From: Aselliscus stoliczkanus
Taxonomy: Eukaryota > Chordata > Mammalia > Chiroptera > Hipposideridae
Assembly (NCBI GenBank): GCA_033961575.1
Contig: CM066741.1
Location: 3,353,715 to 3,417,714 of the forward strand
Direction: 5' to 3'
DNA: 64,000 nt
Shown here: positions 36,499 to 46,830 of the stretch, one piece after another
Layout: each line of letters begins with the position of its first letter
Numbering within the stretch: position 1 is the first letter of the stretch
The notes under the pieces: model-generated
Told to the model about the DNA's origin: nothing
The model's input: only the letters and a program-made list of their open reading frames with translations
Database searches by the model: none
Program-made: the position numbers and the translations under genes

Positions 36499-36590
36499 GA
36501 CTCCCTCCTCCTCCCTCTTGGCTCCTTTTTTCCCTTCCCCATCCCCCTGCCCTCCCTTTCTCTCTCCCCTCACTCCCTGCTCTCCCCATA
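36499..36590. repeat. Pyrimidine-rich tract
   Basis: About 90 bases dominated by C and T (ctccctcctcctccctctt and onward), a degenerate CT-rich low-complexity region. Confidence 0.75.
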
Positions 36591-37224
36591 AGAGGGCCTC
36601 AAGTTCCAGTCCAGAAAGGAATATTAAGATGACTGATTAGGTCCACATGTCCAAGCTATGTTCTTCAACTGGATTAGCCAGCAACAGGTTTGATAGTTTT
36701 ATCCCTGCCTCCCTCCTGAGTCTATTAATTTCTCAAATGGTTCCAAATCCATAGGAGAAAAGGAGCAAGCATCTGCCTAAACCCCGACCACCTGGTGTGT
36801 GCCTTCTGGGCTCTGGGCTCCGGCCTCCACCCACGATGGGTAAATTCCCTTGATATCTGTTGTCTGACTTGACAGTTTCCCACTGCGCCCAGTTATCCAC
36901 TCACCATTAGCCCTGGCAACCACATTTATGCACTAATTTCACAGCTGTCAAGATTTCCTCTCACAGAACATCCTTTATGTGCTGGAATTACAACTTTTTG
37001 CCCTGTCAATTCTTAATGAAGTGGGTTTGTGAGCGCAGAGTCGACAAACAGAAAATGACCATCAGAAGGAGAGCCCCAGATTCAGCCCAGCAACAATTAA
37101 CAAATGGATTTCGGAGACGCCTTCCAAAGCGCATAATACGTGTTTATAAGCAACACCACTGCTCAACCCGCTCCACTACCAGCAGCAGCTGCAGCCACCG
37201 GGTGCAGGCCATGTGCCAGAAATT

Positions 37225-37410
37225 CTGAGGGACGCTCTCCATACATTCATTATCGCCCTGGGTCCTCACACAACCCCATTTGTAGACGAGAAGACTGTGG
37301 CTCAGGCAGGTAACTGAGGGCAGTGCCCAAAGTCTTACAGCCAGAAGTTGCACAGCCAGGATTCAAACCTCAGTCTCTGGCCTCTGAAATCCTCATCTCT
37401 TTCTACCACA
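37225..37410 (-). mobile_element. MIR SINE
   Basis: Antisense copy: tgtagacgagaagactgtgg, tgcacagccaggattcaaac. Confidence 0.82.
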
Positions 37411-37526
37411 CCAGGATGCCTCTTCGTAACTCTCACATCATCACCCCTTGTATTTGAGAATATGTCAAGCCCCAAGCCTCAGGATTGAATGGCCTGTTTT
37501 AATGCTTAAACTCACAGAATACTTCC

Positions 37527-37611
37527 TAGGTTCAAACCCGGGCTCTTGCGCTTGCTAGCTGTGTGATCATAGGCAAGTCACTTAAACCCTAGGTGACTGC
37601 CTCTTTCCTGG
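37527..37611 (+). mobile_element. MIR SINE, 5' half
   Basis: Sense tRNA-like head and core: ggttcaaacccgggctcttg, tgctagctgtgtgatcatag, gcaagtcacttaaaccctag. Confidence 0.85.
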
Positions 37612-38250
37612 TATTCACACCCTTACGTAAACTCCTCCCTTTCACTGTGTGTGGGACCTGTGACTTGCTTCTAATCAGTGGGACGCAACAAAAGTGAAGG
37701 GATGTCATTTCCACGATTAGGTTACAAAAGATTGTGACTCCAGTTTTGCTCACAGACTGTTTCTTGCCTTCCCAGCTTGCACATTTTGATGAGGCAAGCT
37801 GGCATGCTGGAAAGGCTCATGTGACATCAGATAAAAGGGACTGTGGCCCTCACCCCAAAGGCCACGAGGAATTACATCCTGCCAACAACTGCGTGAGTTT
37901 GTAAGCAGGTCCTTCCCTAGTTGAGCCCTGAGATGGCCAAAGCCCCCGCTGACACCTTGACTGCAGTCTGGAAGAGAGGCCCTGAGTCCCAAGACCCCTC
38001 CAAGCTCTGCCTGAATTCCTGACCCACAGAAACTATGTGATAATAAACGTGTGTTCTTCTAAGTTTTAAGGTACTGGGTGTTTTGCTTTTTTTGTTGTTG
38101 TTTTTTTTATTTTTTTGAGGGCAGTGTCACTGGTCCTCATATGTGGGACCTGAACCGGGGCCGATGGCTTCCCAAGCCAGCGCTTAACCACCGTGCCACT
38201 CGGCCGGCCCCTGTGGTATTGTTTTAAGCAGCAACAGATAATTAATTACT
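37612..38250 (+). mobile_element. MLT1-type ERVL-MaLR LTR, split by a SINE
   Basis: Consensus order: tattcacacccttacgtaaa, gtgacttgcttctaatcagt, gaattcctgacccacagaaa, ctatgtgataataaacgtgt. The terminal taatttgtta-like end is displaced past the SINE at 38111-38211. Confidence 0.75.
38111..38211 (-). mobile_element. Short tRNA-Ser-like SINE in MLT1
   Basis: Poly(T), gagggcagtgtcactggtcc, inverted B box GGACCTGAACC, inverted A box CCACTCGGCCG. Confidence 0.93.
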
Positions 38251-38257
38251 GATTCAT

Positions 38258-38345
38258 TCTAGCATTTACTGACTGAGCCCCTACTAGGTGCCAGGAACAG
38301 TGCTTGGGCTGAGAATTCAGAAGGGTCGGGTCTGTATCAGGCATG
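38258..38345 (-). mobile_element. L2 LINE 3' end
   Basis: Antisense L2 terminus: gagcccctactaggtgccag, gaacagtgcttgggctgag. Confidence 0.55.
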
Positions 38346-38501
38346 CATATACACGACAACAAAGTATACAGCCCACGAGAAACACGCCCAATCTAGGCTC
38401 AAGGAAGCAGGACCAATATACAGGGCAATATCCTTTGTCAAAACAGAAATCCTAAGTATTTAAGAATGCACCCTTTACTGAACCTTTAACATTAAATTTT
38501 A

Positions 38502-38951
38502 GGGCTGGCCGAGTGGCACGTTGGTTAAGAGCTGGCTTGGGACGCCAGCAGCCCCAGTTTGGATCCCACATATGAGGGCCAGTGACACTGCCCTCTACAG
38601 CTAAGATGGTGAACAACAGCTCCACCTGGAGCTGGGCTGCTGTGAGTCCCAGGGATGGCATGGCTGCAGCCCCTGCTGCCGTGGGCTGCCATAGGCTACA
38701 TACAGTGAGTGGCCAGCAGCAGGTGTGAGCTGCCAATAGCCGCGGTGAGTGACCATCCAGAGGCCGGCGACTGATCTGCCTCATCCGGGAAGAACGCAAT
38801 GATGATACCAACATGGGCCAGTGAAGCAACGTCCTCCACAACTAGACTGAAGGACAAAAAGGACAGCAACTTGTCTGTTCCCCTTCCCCGATTCCCCAAT
38901 GCTGTTCCCCTCCCCCAATTCCCCAATAAAATCTTTAAAAAAAAAAAAAGG
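38502..38951 (+). mobile_element. Long composite SINE
   Basis: tRNA-Ser-like head (A box TGGCCGAGTGG, B box-like AGTTTGGATCC), then a unique body of about 240 bp (agctccacctggagctgggc, gccgcggtgagtgaccatcc, catccgggaagaacgcaatg), then ccccaattccccaataaaatctt and A13. 9-bp target-site duplication taaatttta at 38493-38501 and 38952-38960. Very close to the copy at 62836. Confidence 0.93.
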
Positions 38952-38969
38952 TAAATTTTAATCTAAAAT

Positions 38970-39211
38970 AAAGGAGAAAGGAAAACCCTAAATGTGTCCC
39001 TCAACAGGGAAGGACAACAAAAGAAAACCAAAGCACAATTAGATCTGCTGTCCATGAAGTGCTTAACAGCCATTACAAATATTGAAGGAAGTCTGTATCT
39101 ACTGACATGGCAAAAACTCCAAGGCACGTTGCTGGTTAAAATTGGAAAAAAAAAGAAACAGTATCAGAAAGAACCACCTGATATATCATGTATGTTTAAA
39201 ATGAATCCACT

Positions 39212-39254
<43 letters not shown>

Positions 39255-39300
39255 GCATTTATCTTCGATGCACATATATAAACATGCAGAGAACAATAGA
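38970..39300 (+). mobile_element. L1 LINE fragment with CA array
   Basis: Sense L1-like: aatgtgtccctcaacaggga, taacagccattacaaatatt, actgacatggcaaaaactcc. Confidence 0.55.
39214..39252. repeat. (CA)n microsatellite
   Basis: Perfect CA array of about 19 units. Confidence 0.97.
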
Positions 39301-39311
39301 ACATACGGGCT

Positions 39312-39530
39312 CAGGGCAAGACTTGGCATTCAGACTGCCGGGTATAACATCACTGGCTGTGCGATGTTGGAAGCGTCTCTGAAATCCTGAGTCTCAGTTT
39401 CCGCCCCTGTAAAGAGGGAATGGCACAATGAGGATGCAGATTACATTACAAGGTTGTCGTGAGAATTAAATGAGCTAATAATACGTGGCTGGTACACAGT
39501 CGGTGCTCAATGGGTGTTCGCTGTTATCAA
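39312..39530 (+). mobile_element. MIR SINE, full length
   Basis: Sense copy: ctgtgcgatgttggaagcgt, gagtctcagtttccgcccct, gtgagaattaaatgagctaa, acacagtcggtgctcaatgg. Confidence 0.92.
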
Positions 39531-40320
39531 CACCACTACGATGGTTATTATTCGTGCTGTTATGGGGCTGGAAAGATCAGGACGAAGCTGAAAAACAATG
39601 TTCACCTTGAGAAGGGGACTGGGATGAGAATGGAGGACAAAAGAGTCGTAGGCTTATCTGTAATTTTCAATGTTTTCCAAGGACACGTTTCAGGCATTGT
39701 GTAACCCACAACTGCCATCCATCAATCATCAGTCAGGTAGGGACAGGTGTGCAGGCTTTGTGGGGCAGCGCAAAGCAGGGGGTCTGCTCCTGCCTAAGGA
39801 GGGAGCGGCGTCAAGGCAGGTTTATGGAAAACATGTCTCACTCCGGTGTCACTCTCCCCCGATATTTCTCCATATACACGTTTTCGTCTGTCACCTTTTT
39901 CTGAAGCAGCAGGCGGGCGGTCCCCCGTACCCCTTTCCCCCAGAGTCCCCTACAGGCTGACGAAGGTCCTCCTGAGAGTCTGGGGAAAGGGCTCAGGGGC
40001 TGTTTTCCAGAGCTCCCTGGGGACCCACTGCGGTGGCCCAGCCAGGAGCCTGCCTGGCCTGGCTGGGCCTGTGAGGCACCCAGTGGGTTCTTCCAGCCCT
40101 GCCAAGCCATCCATCAGTAAACTCATAATAATGGGCTGTTTTCTGGTTCAAGGACGCTGCTGCTGAGGGGACCCTGTGTCTTGTGAAGGGGTTTGGCTGG
40201 TAACAGTGACAGATGGCCACCTCCCTCCACTTCCCCTCCTCCCTCATCTGCCCTGATCGGCCAGGTTCCTGGGCTGCTAGGAGCTGCCAGCTAGTGAGAA
40301 AACCCACTACAGTGGCCTCT
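39531..40320. other. Intergenic DNA without recognised features
   Basis: No gene or named repeat is recognised. The 39780-40100 part is relatively G/C-rich. Confidence 0.45.
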
Positions 40321-40324
40321 GAAT

Positions 40325-40425
40325 AGAAACAACTAAATACCCCAACACCGCCGGGATCAAACCACAGCTGGGATTTCATTAATTCCACACCGTAACCATC
40401 TGAGCTAAATGACTACTGTGAAGGA
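40325..40425 (-). mobile_element. Possible tRNA-derived SINE remnant
   Basis: On the minus strand TTTAGCTCAGATGG resembles an A box and GGTTTGATCCC a B box, at tRNA-like spacing. The family is not recognised. Confidence 0.4.
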
Positions 40426-40599
40426 GCCTCTCCTTTCAAAGCAGTAAATTCAGCCAGAAGCAGCAATTAACTGGACCAATAAAGGTAGGATGGAGCAGAG
40501 AAGAAAGTTATCAACAGTCTCCTAATTACTTGCCCATTTCCCTTCCCATTTATTTTCCCCAGTATTCTTTCTTAATTTTTTTTTCTTACCCAACAGTCT

Positions 40600-40700
40600 T
40601 ATAATGTCTTCACTATGATTACTGACCATTTTAGGGAGGAGAAAACTGAGGCTCAGAAAGGCTCTGGGACTTTCTCAAAACGCCGCAGCTAAGAAGCTAA
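40600..40700 (-). mobile_element. MIR SINE core
   Basis: Antisense core: ggaggagaaaactgaggctc, agaaaggctctgggacttt. Confidence 0.7.
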
Positions 40701-40714
40701 CAGCTCTGGTCCTT

Positions 40715-40805
40715 GTCACATTATTATGTCCCTTTTACAGATGAGGAAGCTGAGGCTTGGGGAGACAGGTGCTTTCCCAGGGAGAGGCACGTGACTGAGA
40801 CGTGG
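40715..40805 (-). mobile_element. MIR SINE core
   Basis: Second antisense core: ccttttacagatgaggaagc, tgaggcttggggagacaggt. Confidence 0.7.
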
Positions 40806-41359
40806 CGTGGTCATCATTTCTGAACTCAAATGTAGCGTTCTTTCCCCTGATTTGAGGCCCAAAGACAGAAGTCGCCTCTTGTCTTTTTTATTGCTCACTC
40901 AAAGGCTAGATCAGACCTTTCCTGATCCCCCGTATTCCACCACTTCTTGGAAGCTGGTCCTGGATCTATGCACCGCAGAATTGAACTGGGGGTGGATTAA
41001 ATATGTTAAAATGCATATTCCCGGGCCCTGCCCCTGCTCTCCCCACAAGATCAGAAGTCCGCATTTTAAACAAAAACCCAGAAAGAGACGCAAGCACACC
41101 AAAGCTTGAGAGCCATCTCGGGCATCCTTCCCCAACGCCTGGTACATCTTCATCCATGAAGGACAAGGCAGCTCCTTGAAAGAGGCCTGTTTTATATTCA
41201 TGAGCCAAATTGTTAAATCCATCATCATTTTCCATTTATGAAGTTCACTTCTGTCCCCTTCATCAGAGCTCTAAAGCTGGCAGCCTCGACTCTTTGGCTG
41301 GCTGTTTGGTCTCCCTACCCACTCCCCGCCTCCTCACCCAGGGTTTCGATAAGAATCCC

Positions 41360-41570
41360 GTCAGGGTCCTAGAGACAGGTCCCTGGGTTCACATCCCAGC
41401 TCCCCTAGTCTCCAGCTGTGCTGCTGACACTCTAGATCTCTGTCTCCTCACCTGTCAGATAGGGAAATAACAGTCCATGCCTCGCAGGTATGGGAGAGTA
41501 TTACACTGGAGGAAATCTCACAGAAGAGCACGTGGCATAGAGTCGATATGCCATAAAGGTGAGCAATATT
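41360..41570 (+). mobile_element. MIR SINE
   Basis: Sense copy: ccctgggttcacatcccagc, tctgtctcctcacctgtcag, ataacagtccatgcctcgca. Confidence 0.82.
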
Positions 41571-42034
41571 GCATGTCAATGCAATATTGAAATGTAGGTT
41601 TCTAGATTTCATGGCAACACAGCTGGATCCGGGTGGTCGGACTTGGGGGTGCTGCTGTCACCCCACATACAGTGCCTGGTCACCCCGTGTGGGGCTTCTT
41701 CAGCTGGCCCTGAAGGCCTTTGCCCTGGTGACACTGAAGCCTACGCTGAAAGCACACGTCCATCACTGGTCCTTCCCAGGAGCCAGGGGTCCCATAGCAC
41801 CGGCCCAAGCCACACCCAGCACCCACATTCCTGGAGATGGGCCTGGACCAAGATGCCCCTCCAGGCAAACCCCTGCTTTCCTGCCCAACCTCATGGCTCC
41901 CCTCTGTCCCTCTGCAGCCTCATCTCTGGCACGACTGCCACAGGTACTCAGTGATCCCCCTACCATGCCATGCTCCAGGGGGGTACAAGCTCAGCGCACC
42001 TCCAGAAGGGTCCTTCTAAGATCCTCTCCCCTGG
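41571..42034. other. Intergenic DNA without recognised features
   Basis: A 182-codon open frame overlaps here (41569-42117), but it has no domain features and runs into L2. No gene is called. Confidence 0.5.
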
Positions 42035-42315
42035 CTAACTTACGCTTTCTCCTTCGAGTTTCAGCTTCAGTGTCATTTCCTCCAGGACACCTCCGTGGCC
42101 TGAGGAGGCTGGGTTAGCTGCCCCCCCAGTCCCCTGGACTTCCTGCTCTCCCAGCCGCCGATCGAACGGGGCTTGGGTTACCTGTTTATTGTCTCCCCTT
42201 ATAAACAAGGAGGTCCATGAGGGCAGAGTCTGTGTTATTCACCACTGAATCTTGGTACCTAACAAAATAGTCAGCACCGAGTTGGTGCTTGGTAAATGTT
42301 GAATGAGTGGCTGAA
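42035..42315 (+). mobile_element. L2 LINE 3' end
   Basis: cagtgtcatttcctccagga, ggtccatgagggcagagtct, tggtgcttggtaaatgttga in L2 order. Confidence 0.8.
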
Positions 42316-42399
42316 AAAGAAGGGGTTCTGCTGAAATTCAGAAGAGGGGCCAGAATTCTGTTTACAAAAGAATTAGAGAAAAAAACAACAAAACCAAGC

Positions 42400-42503
42400 A
42401 TTGCTACTCTATGACCACCTTATAAAGTAGGTGTAATCAGCCCTTTTACAAAAAAGAAGTATGAGAGTCAGGAAGGTTAAGTGATTTGTTCAAGGCTCTT
42501 AGC
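42400..42503 (-). mobile_element. MIR SINE fragment
   Basis: Antisense remnants: gaccaccttataaagtaggt, ggttaagtgatttgttcaag. Confidence 0.62.
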
Positions 42504-42723
42504 CAGCGCAGGGGACAGCAATGCTTTTCTGGCAAGGGCCACTTCATGGGTATTTTAGAGTCACGGCCATACAATCTCTGTTACCACCACTCGACTCTGC
42601 ACTGTAGCTCGAAAGCTGCCATCCATACATCAACGAACTGCCTTGACTATCCCAGGAAAATTTTATTTACAAAACAGGCAATGGGTGGCATGTAACCCCT
42701 GGGCTGTAGTGTGTAAACCCCTG
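42504..42723 (+). mobile_element. hAT-Charlie element of the MER3/MER58 type
   Basis: Starts cagcgcaggggacagcaatg, then catacaatctctgttaccac, attttatttacaaaacaggc, and ends gtgtaaacccctg. Near-palindromic ends (cag.. ..ctg). Confidence 0.78.
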
Positions 42724-42884
42724 ACGATTGGAACCCAAGTCTATTCATTACATACTCGAATCCAGACAAAAAGTTGGAGACAGAGAAGTAACAGAAGTAG
42801 TATAGACCCAGGAAGGGATATTTGCTTTGGGAAAAGCCAGAGCAAATTTAGTCACTCTGATCATGGGACGCTCCTGTGATAATT

Positions 42885-43420
42885 CTCGAGGACACATTCA
42901 TTGAGGACCTACTGTGTGTTAGGCCTTTGCTACGGATTCAGAGAGGGACCCAAGCACGGACAAGATCAACCCCTGGCATCTCCTAGCCTGGAGTAGTAGG
43001 TGAAGAGGTATGTGTGCACTTTCTTTCAGTCATTACATATTTTTTGCACACCTACTATGTGCTCGTGGGTGAGACAACAGCGGTAAACAAATCAAGGCTT
43101 AGTTCCCAGCTGTTAGGCAAGTTACAGCTCAGCTGCAGAAAGGGACATGAAATAATAACCACACAGCTAAATGTTTAATTACAAATTGGGATAAACACCA
43201 CAAAGGAAAAGAACATGACGTCATGAGAGAGGAGCAAGAGGAAACGCATTTAGTTTTGGGGGCATAGGGGACTGGTCAGGGAAGAACTCTCTGCAGGAAA
43301 GGTAAGTGCCCCAAAACTGAGACAGCAAAGGGCACAGGCAGTTCAGAAGAGGGGTTGGGAGAGGCTTCTGGGAGCCTGTGGCATTTGAACTCTACCTGGA
43401 AGGATGAGTGAACTCTACCT
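42885..43420 (-). mobile_element. L2 LINE fragments
   Basis: Two antisense ends (attgaggacctactgtgtgt at 42900, tttttgcacacctactatgt at 43038) and then the upstream L2 theme aagggcacaggcagttcag. Confidence 0.65.
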
Positions 43421-43428
43421 GGAGGTGC

Positions 43429-43619
43429 AGGAACCAGGCTGCACGTGCAGCTGTGCAGGCTGTGCACTGCACAAGCTCAGGAACCAGGCTGTATGTGCAG
43501 CTGTGCAGGATGTGCACTGCACAGGCTCAGGAACCAGGCTGCATGTGCAGGTGTGCACTGCACAAGCTCAGGAACCAGGCTGCGTGTGCAGCTGTGCAGG
43601 CTGTGCACTACACAAGTTA
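43429..43619. repeat. 50-bp minisatellite, about 3.8 units
   Basis: Four units begin AGGAACCAGGCTG at 43429, 43479, 43529 and 43570. Units 1, 2 and 4 are 50 bp. Unit 3 is 41 bp, missing 9 bases. Each contains GTGCAG/CTGTGCA/GTGCACTGCAC palindromic parts. A GAACTCTACCTGGA direct repeat lies just upstream. Confidence 0.95.
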
Positions 43620-44259
43620 CACAGACATAGAGGGAACAGTACCTTCTGTGGTTGTGCAGTTAGTTGTACAGCTGTATGCAGCAGCCCTGTACCAAGATGA
43701 GAACACAAGGCATTCCTGAAAAGGGGAACAGGGAGCAAAGTGGTGGCCAAGAGCCCCTTAAGTTCACCAGGACCAAGGCAAAATGCCCTGGCTTAAATGC
43801 ATCATGTCATACTCTGCCTCCGCCCCCGCCCCACCCGGGGCTGCGTCTGTGCAGGGCCGGGCTTCTCAGGCCTCCCCGCAGTGTGATGACCTGTCCTCTG
43901 GTTGCCTGTGCCGACTCCCCGGTGAGGCGCTGCCGGGTCCCTCATCAGCCCTAATTCTGGCTGCAGTGTGCTAAGTGGATCCTCAGCCCCATACTCATTA
44001 CCTCTGCTTAATGAGCTGGCGGCAAATGCGTGCTGATATAAAATTCATATTTATTGAATTTGATTGTCCCCACGCCTACTCCTGTGTGCCTAACCTGCTT
44101 GTCTTGGTGGCTGGGACCTCTCTGGATTATTGTGTTACAGTTTTATTGATGGGCAGCTCGTTGGCTCATTTCTTTGGATGAGAAGTCGCCACCAATCTTT
44201 GCCGATTAGGTGCAGGGTGGTTTCCTGGCTGATGACTCTCTCAGCTCAGCAGGGAAAGG

Positions 44260-45160
44260 TTGGGGCAGGTGCCCAAATTCTGCCAGGACCCAGGGGGTGG
44301 GTGGGGGATGGTAAACGAGGAAGCTGGGCTGGGGACCCAGAGGGAAGGATGAATTAGAGGACGCAGTTACCATCTAAAGGGGACAGCCCGACTCAGCCCC
44401 ATCCATTCCTGTCATCTGTAAATGGAACCCCAACGTGACCAGAGCTCCAATTTTCCAGAAAGTTGGAAAAGGAGGATTTGTACGTGTGTGAAATCTCTCC
44501 ATTTTAAACACCTGGCAATGAATCCTTAAGAATGTTTTAAACACTTTGCAGACCAAACAAATTACGTCCAGAGGTCAAATCCAACTCTCGGACCACCCGT
44601 TTGTGATGTCTAAGCGAAGGAAAGTCTGTGAAAGGCCCACCAGGTTCTGTCTGTGCAGGGGAAGCCATGCACAAGCCAGCAAAAGCCAGTTGTCCCAACA
44701 AATAAACTCCCGTTAGTCCCCAAAGGCGGCTGAGCCCTGTACAATCGGGTCACTAGGAAAACGGTTCATTGGTCAGGGCAAGACGCACACAAATGAGTAA
44801 GTTATGTCCAGGCAGAAAAATGCAGGGAACGTCACTTGACACTCACAGACTGCTCCTCGCCCTGGCGGGCTTGAGGAAAGGGAACATTGCGAAAGGGAAG
44901 GCGGAGGTGGCAGCTGTGCCTGCTGGATGGGGTCAGAGGAGTGCAGACAGAAATAAAGGGATGGTGACGGTTCCCTGCCGGAGCCGCCTGAATACAGCCC
45001 GTATGAAAGAGATGAGTAACTACGTTTTGTGAAAGAAGGTTAACATGATCGTTATGCAATAATAATCACGAAAAACCATGTTAAGTGCTTATTCCTGGAC
45101 TGAACCATATGAAATTGCTGGTGTTGGACTACTTCTGACCTACAAAAATGGCAATTTCAT
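44260..45160. other. Intergenic DNA without recognised features
   Basis: No gene or named repeat is seen. A short G-rich run is near 44290-44310. Confidence 0.45.
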
Positions 45161-45164
45161 TTAG

Positions 45165-45324
45165 TTCAACCTAACACGTGCCAGGCATTGTATGCTGGGC
45201 AGTTACCATGCATCATCTTATTACTCATCTCATCTCTTTGAGGGGGGGTCCCATTATTATCTCCACTTTACAATGCAGGAGACTGAAACCAGTGAGGGTA
45301 AATTATATGCCCAAGATAAAAAAT

Positions 45325-45369
<45 letters not shown>

Positions 45370-45450
45370 CAACTGCAGGTCTAAGATATAAACTCAAGGG
45401 ATCTCAATCCAGAGCCCAGGCTCTTAATCATGGGACCCCAGCCACTCAGA
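45165..45450 (-). mobile_element. MIR SINE split by a CA array
   Basis: Antisense copy: acgtgccaggcattgtatgc, attattatctccactttaca on one side and aagatataaactcaagggat on the other side of the microsatellite. Confidence 0.82.
45328..45366. repeat. (AC)n microsatellite
   Basis: Perfect AC array of about 19 units. Confidence 0.97.
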
Positions 45451-45509
45451 GGGAGGTCCGAGCACCAGCAGCTGCAGCAGTGCCCCGGGGAGCCTATTTG
45501 AAAGGTACA

Positions 45510-46135
45510 GCCATGTTCATCTCCTTTGCACACCCATAGTCACCATAACATTACCCAAAATAGCCAAAAGATGGCAGGAGCCCAAATGTCCATGTGATCT
45601 GTCCACACAATGGAATATTATTCAGCCACAAAAAGGAAGGGCATTCTGACACGCGCTACAATCCCTACGAACCATGAAAACCTTATGCGAAGTAAGTGAC
45701 GTAAGTCGCACACAAAAGGACACCATATTGCATGGTTCCACTTACATGAGGGACCTAGAGTAGACAACTTCATGGAGACAGGAAGTTCTGGTGGCTTCCA
45801 GGGGCTGGGGGAGGGGAGAGACGGGGCGTTAAGTGTTTAATGGGGGCGGAGTTTCAGTGGGAGAAGATGAAAAAATTGTGGAGAGGATGGTGTTGGTGGC
45901 ATGTCCTTGGTGCCACAGAGCTGCACACTGAAAAATGGTTACAATGGCAAATTCTATGTCATTTTTTTTTTGAGGGCAGTGTCACTGGCCTCCATATGTG
46001 GGACCCGAACCGGGGCCACTGGTGTCCCAAGCCAGCACTTAACCACCACGCCACTCGGCCGGCCCTATGTCATTTAATTTTGATAGGTAAATTTTGTGTG
46101 CATTTTTCCACACACACAAAAAAATCATAATAATG
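45510..46135 (+). mobile_element. L1 LINE 3' end, split by a SINE
   Basis: Sense L1: caatggaatattattcagcc, caaaaggacaccatattgca, ttccaggggctgggggagg. L1 3' end resumes after the SINE at 45965-46065. Confidence 0.88.
45965..46065 (-). mobile_element. Short tRNA-Ser-like SINE in L1
   Basis: Poly(T), gagggcagtgtcactggcct, inverted B box GGACCCGAACC, inverted A box CCACTCGGCCG. 10-bp target-site duplication tatgtcattt at 45955-45964 and 46066-46075. Confidence 0.95.
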
Positions 46136-46830
46136 TCCCCCGGCCCCCCCCCCCGCCAAAAAAAAATGTGCAGCTTCAGGCTACATTCACGAGCAGCCCA
46201 GGCCCTGCGCTCTGAATAAGCTCCCCAGGAAACAGGGGCACAGGGAAGCCTGAGAAGCAAAGAAGCACCTGCAGGGACGCCTGCCCACGGGGAACAGCGC
46301 CAAGCCCCGCCAAATATGCAGAGAGTTGGGGGAGGGGCTCGGAGCACGGCCTCCCCTGCTGCAGGCCTCCTCGCACCCTCAGGGTGGGGTTAGGGTCCAG
46401 CCTCTTCCCATCCCCACCCAGCCCTGAGGACTAATGGGGTCCTGGCCTGCCGGCCATCAGCCAGGGCAACAGGGTTCACCTCCCCACTCTGTTTAGCTTG
46501 GCTGCGTGGAGCCCGTTGGCCGCCAACAGAAATTACCGCGGTGCCTCTGAGCGCCGCTACTGATGAAATTAATTCCTCCAGAGCGGAGAGCGGGCGGGAG
46601 CGTCCGTGTGGCTGAGGAGCAAAGCGCTCTGGCAGCAGCTGTTCCATTTGGGGAACTAATGAGACCCGAGGAAAAACCTGCCGAGGGATGCCAACGACTT
46701 GTTTGCTTGTGGAGCTGATAGAGCCTTGGCCAAATTGGACAGCAATGCAAACATGTCCATCATTTTTTGTTCAATTTTGTGGCTCCGTCTTGCATTTCAG
46801 AAAGAGGATTAAAACTGCACGTGTCCCCAG

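Noticed and set aside
40985..41110. Possible MER5 fragment
   Set aside because: A few shared words (atgttaaaatgcatattccc) without the ordered consensus. Too weak to call.
41569..42117. 182-codon plus-strand open frame
   Set aside because: No domain. It terminates inside L2 and has no splice or promoter context.
43404..43700. Cys-rich repeat protein
   Set aside because: All three frames are open because the 50-bp unit lacks stops. It is a minisatellite.
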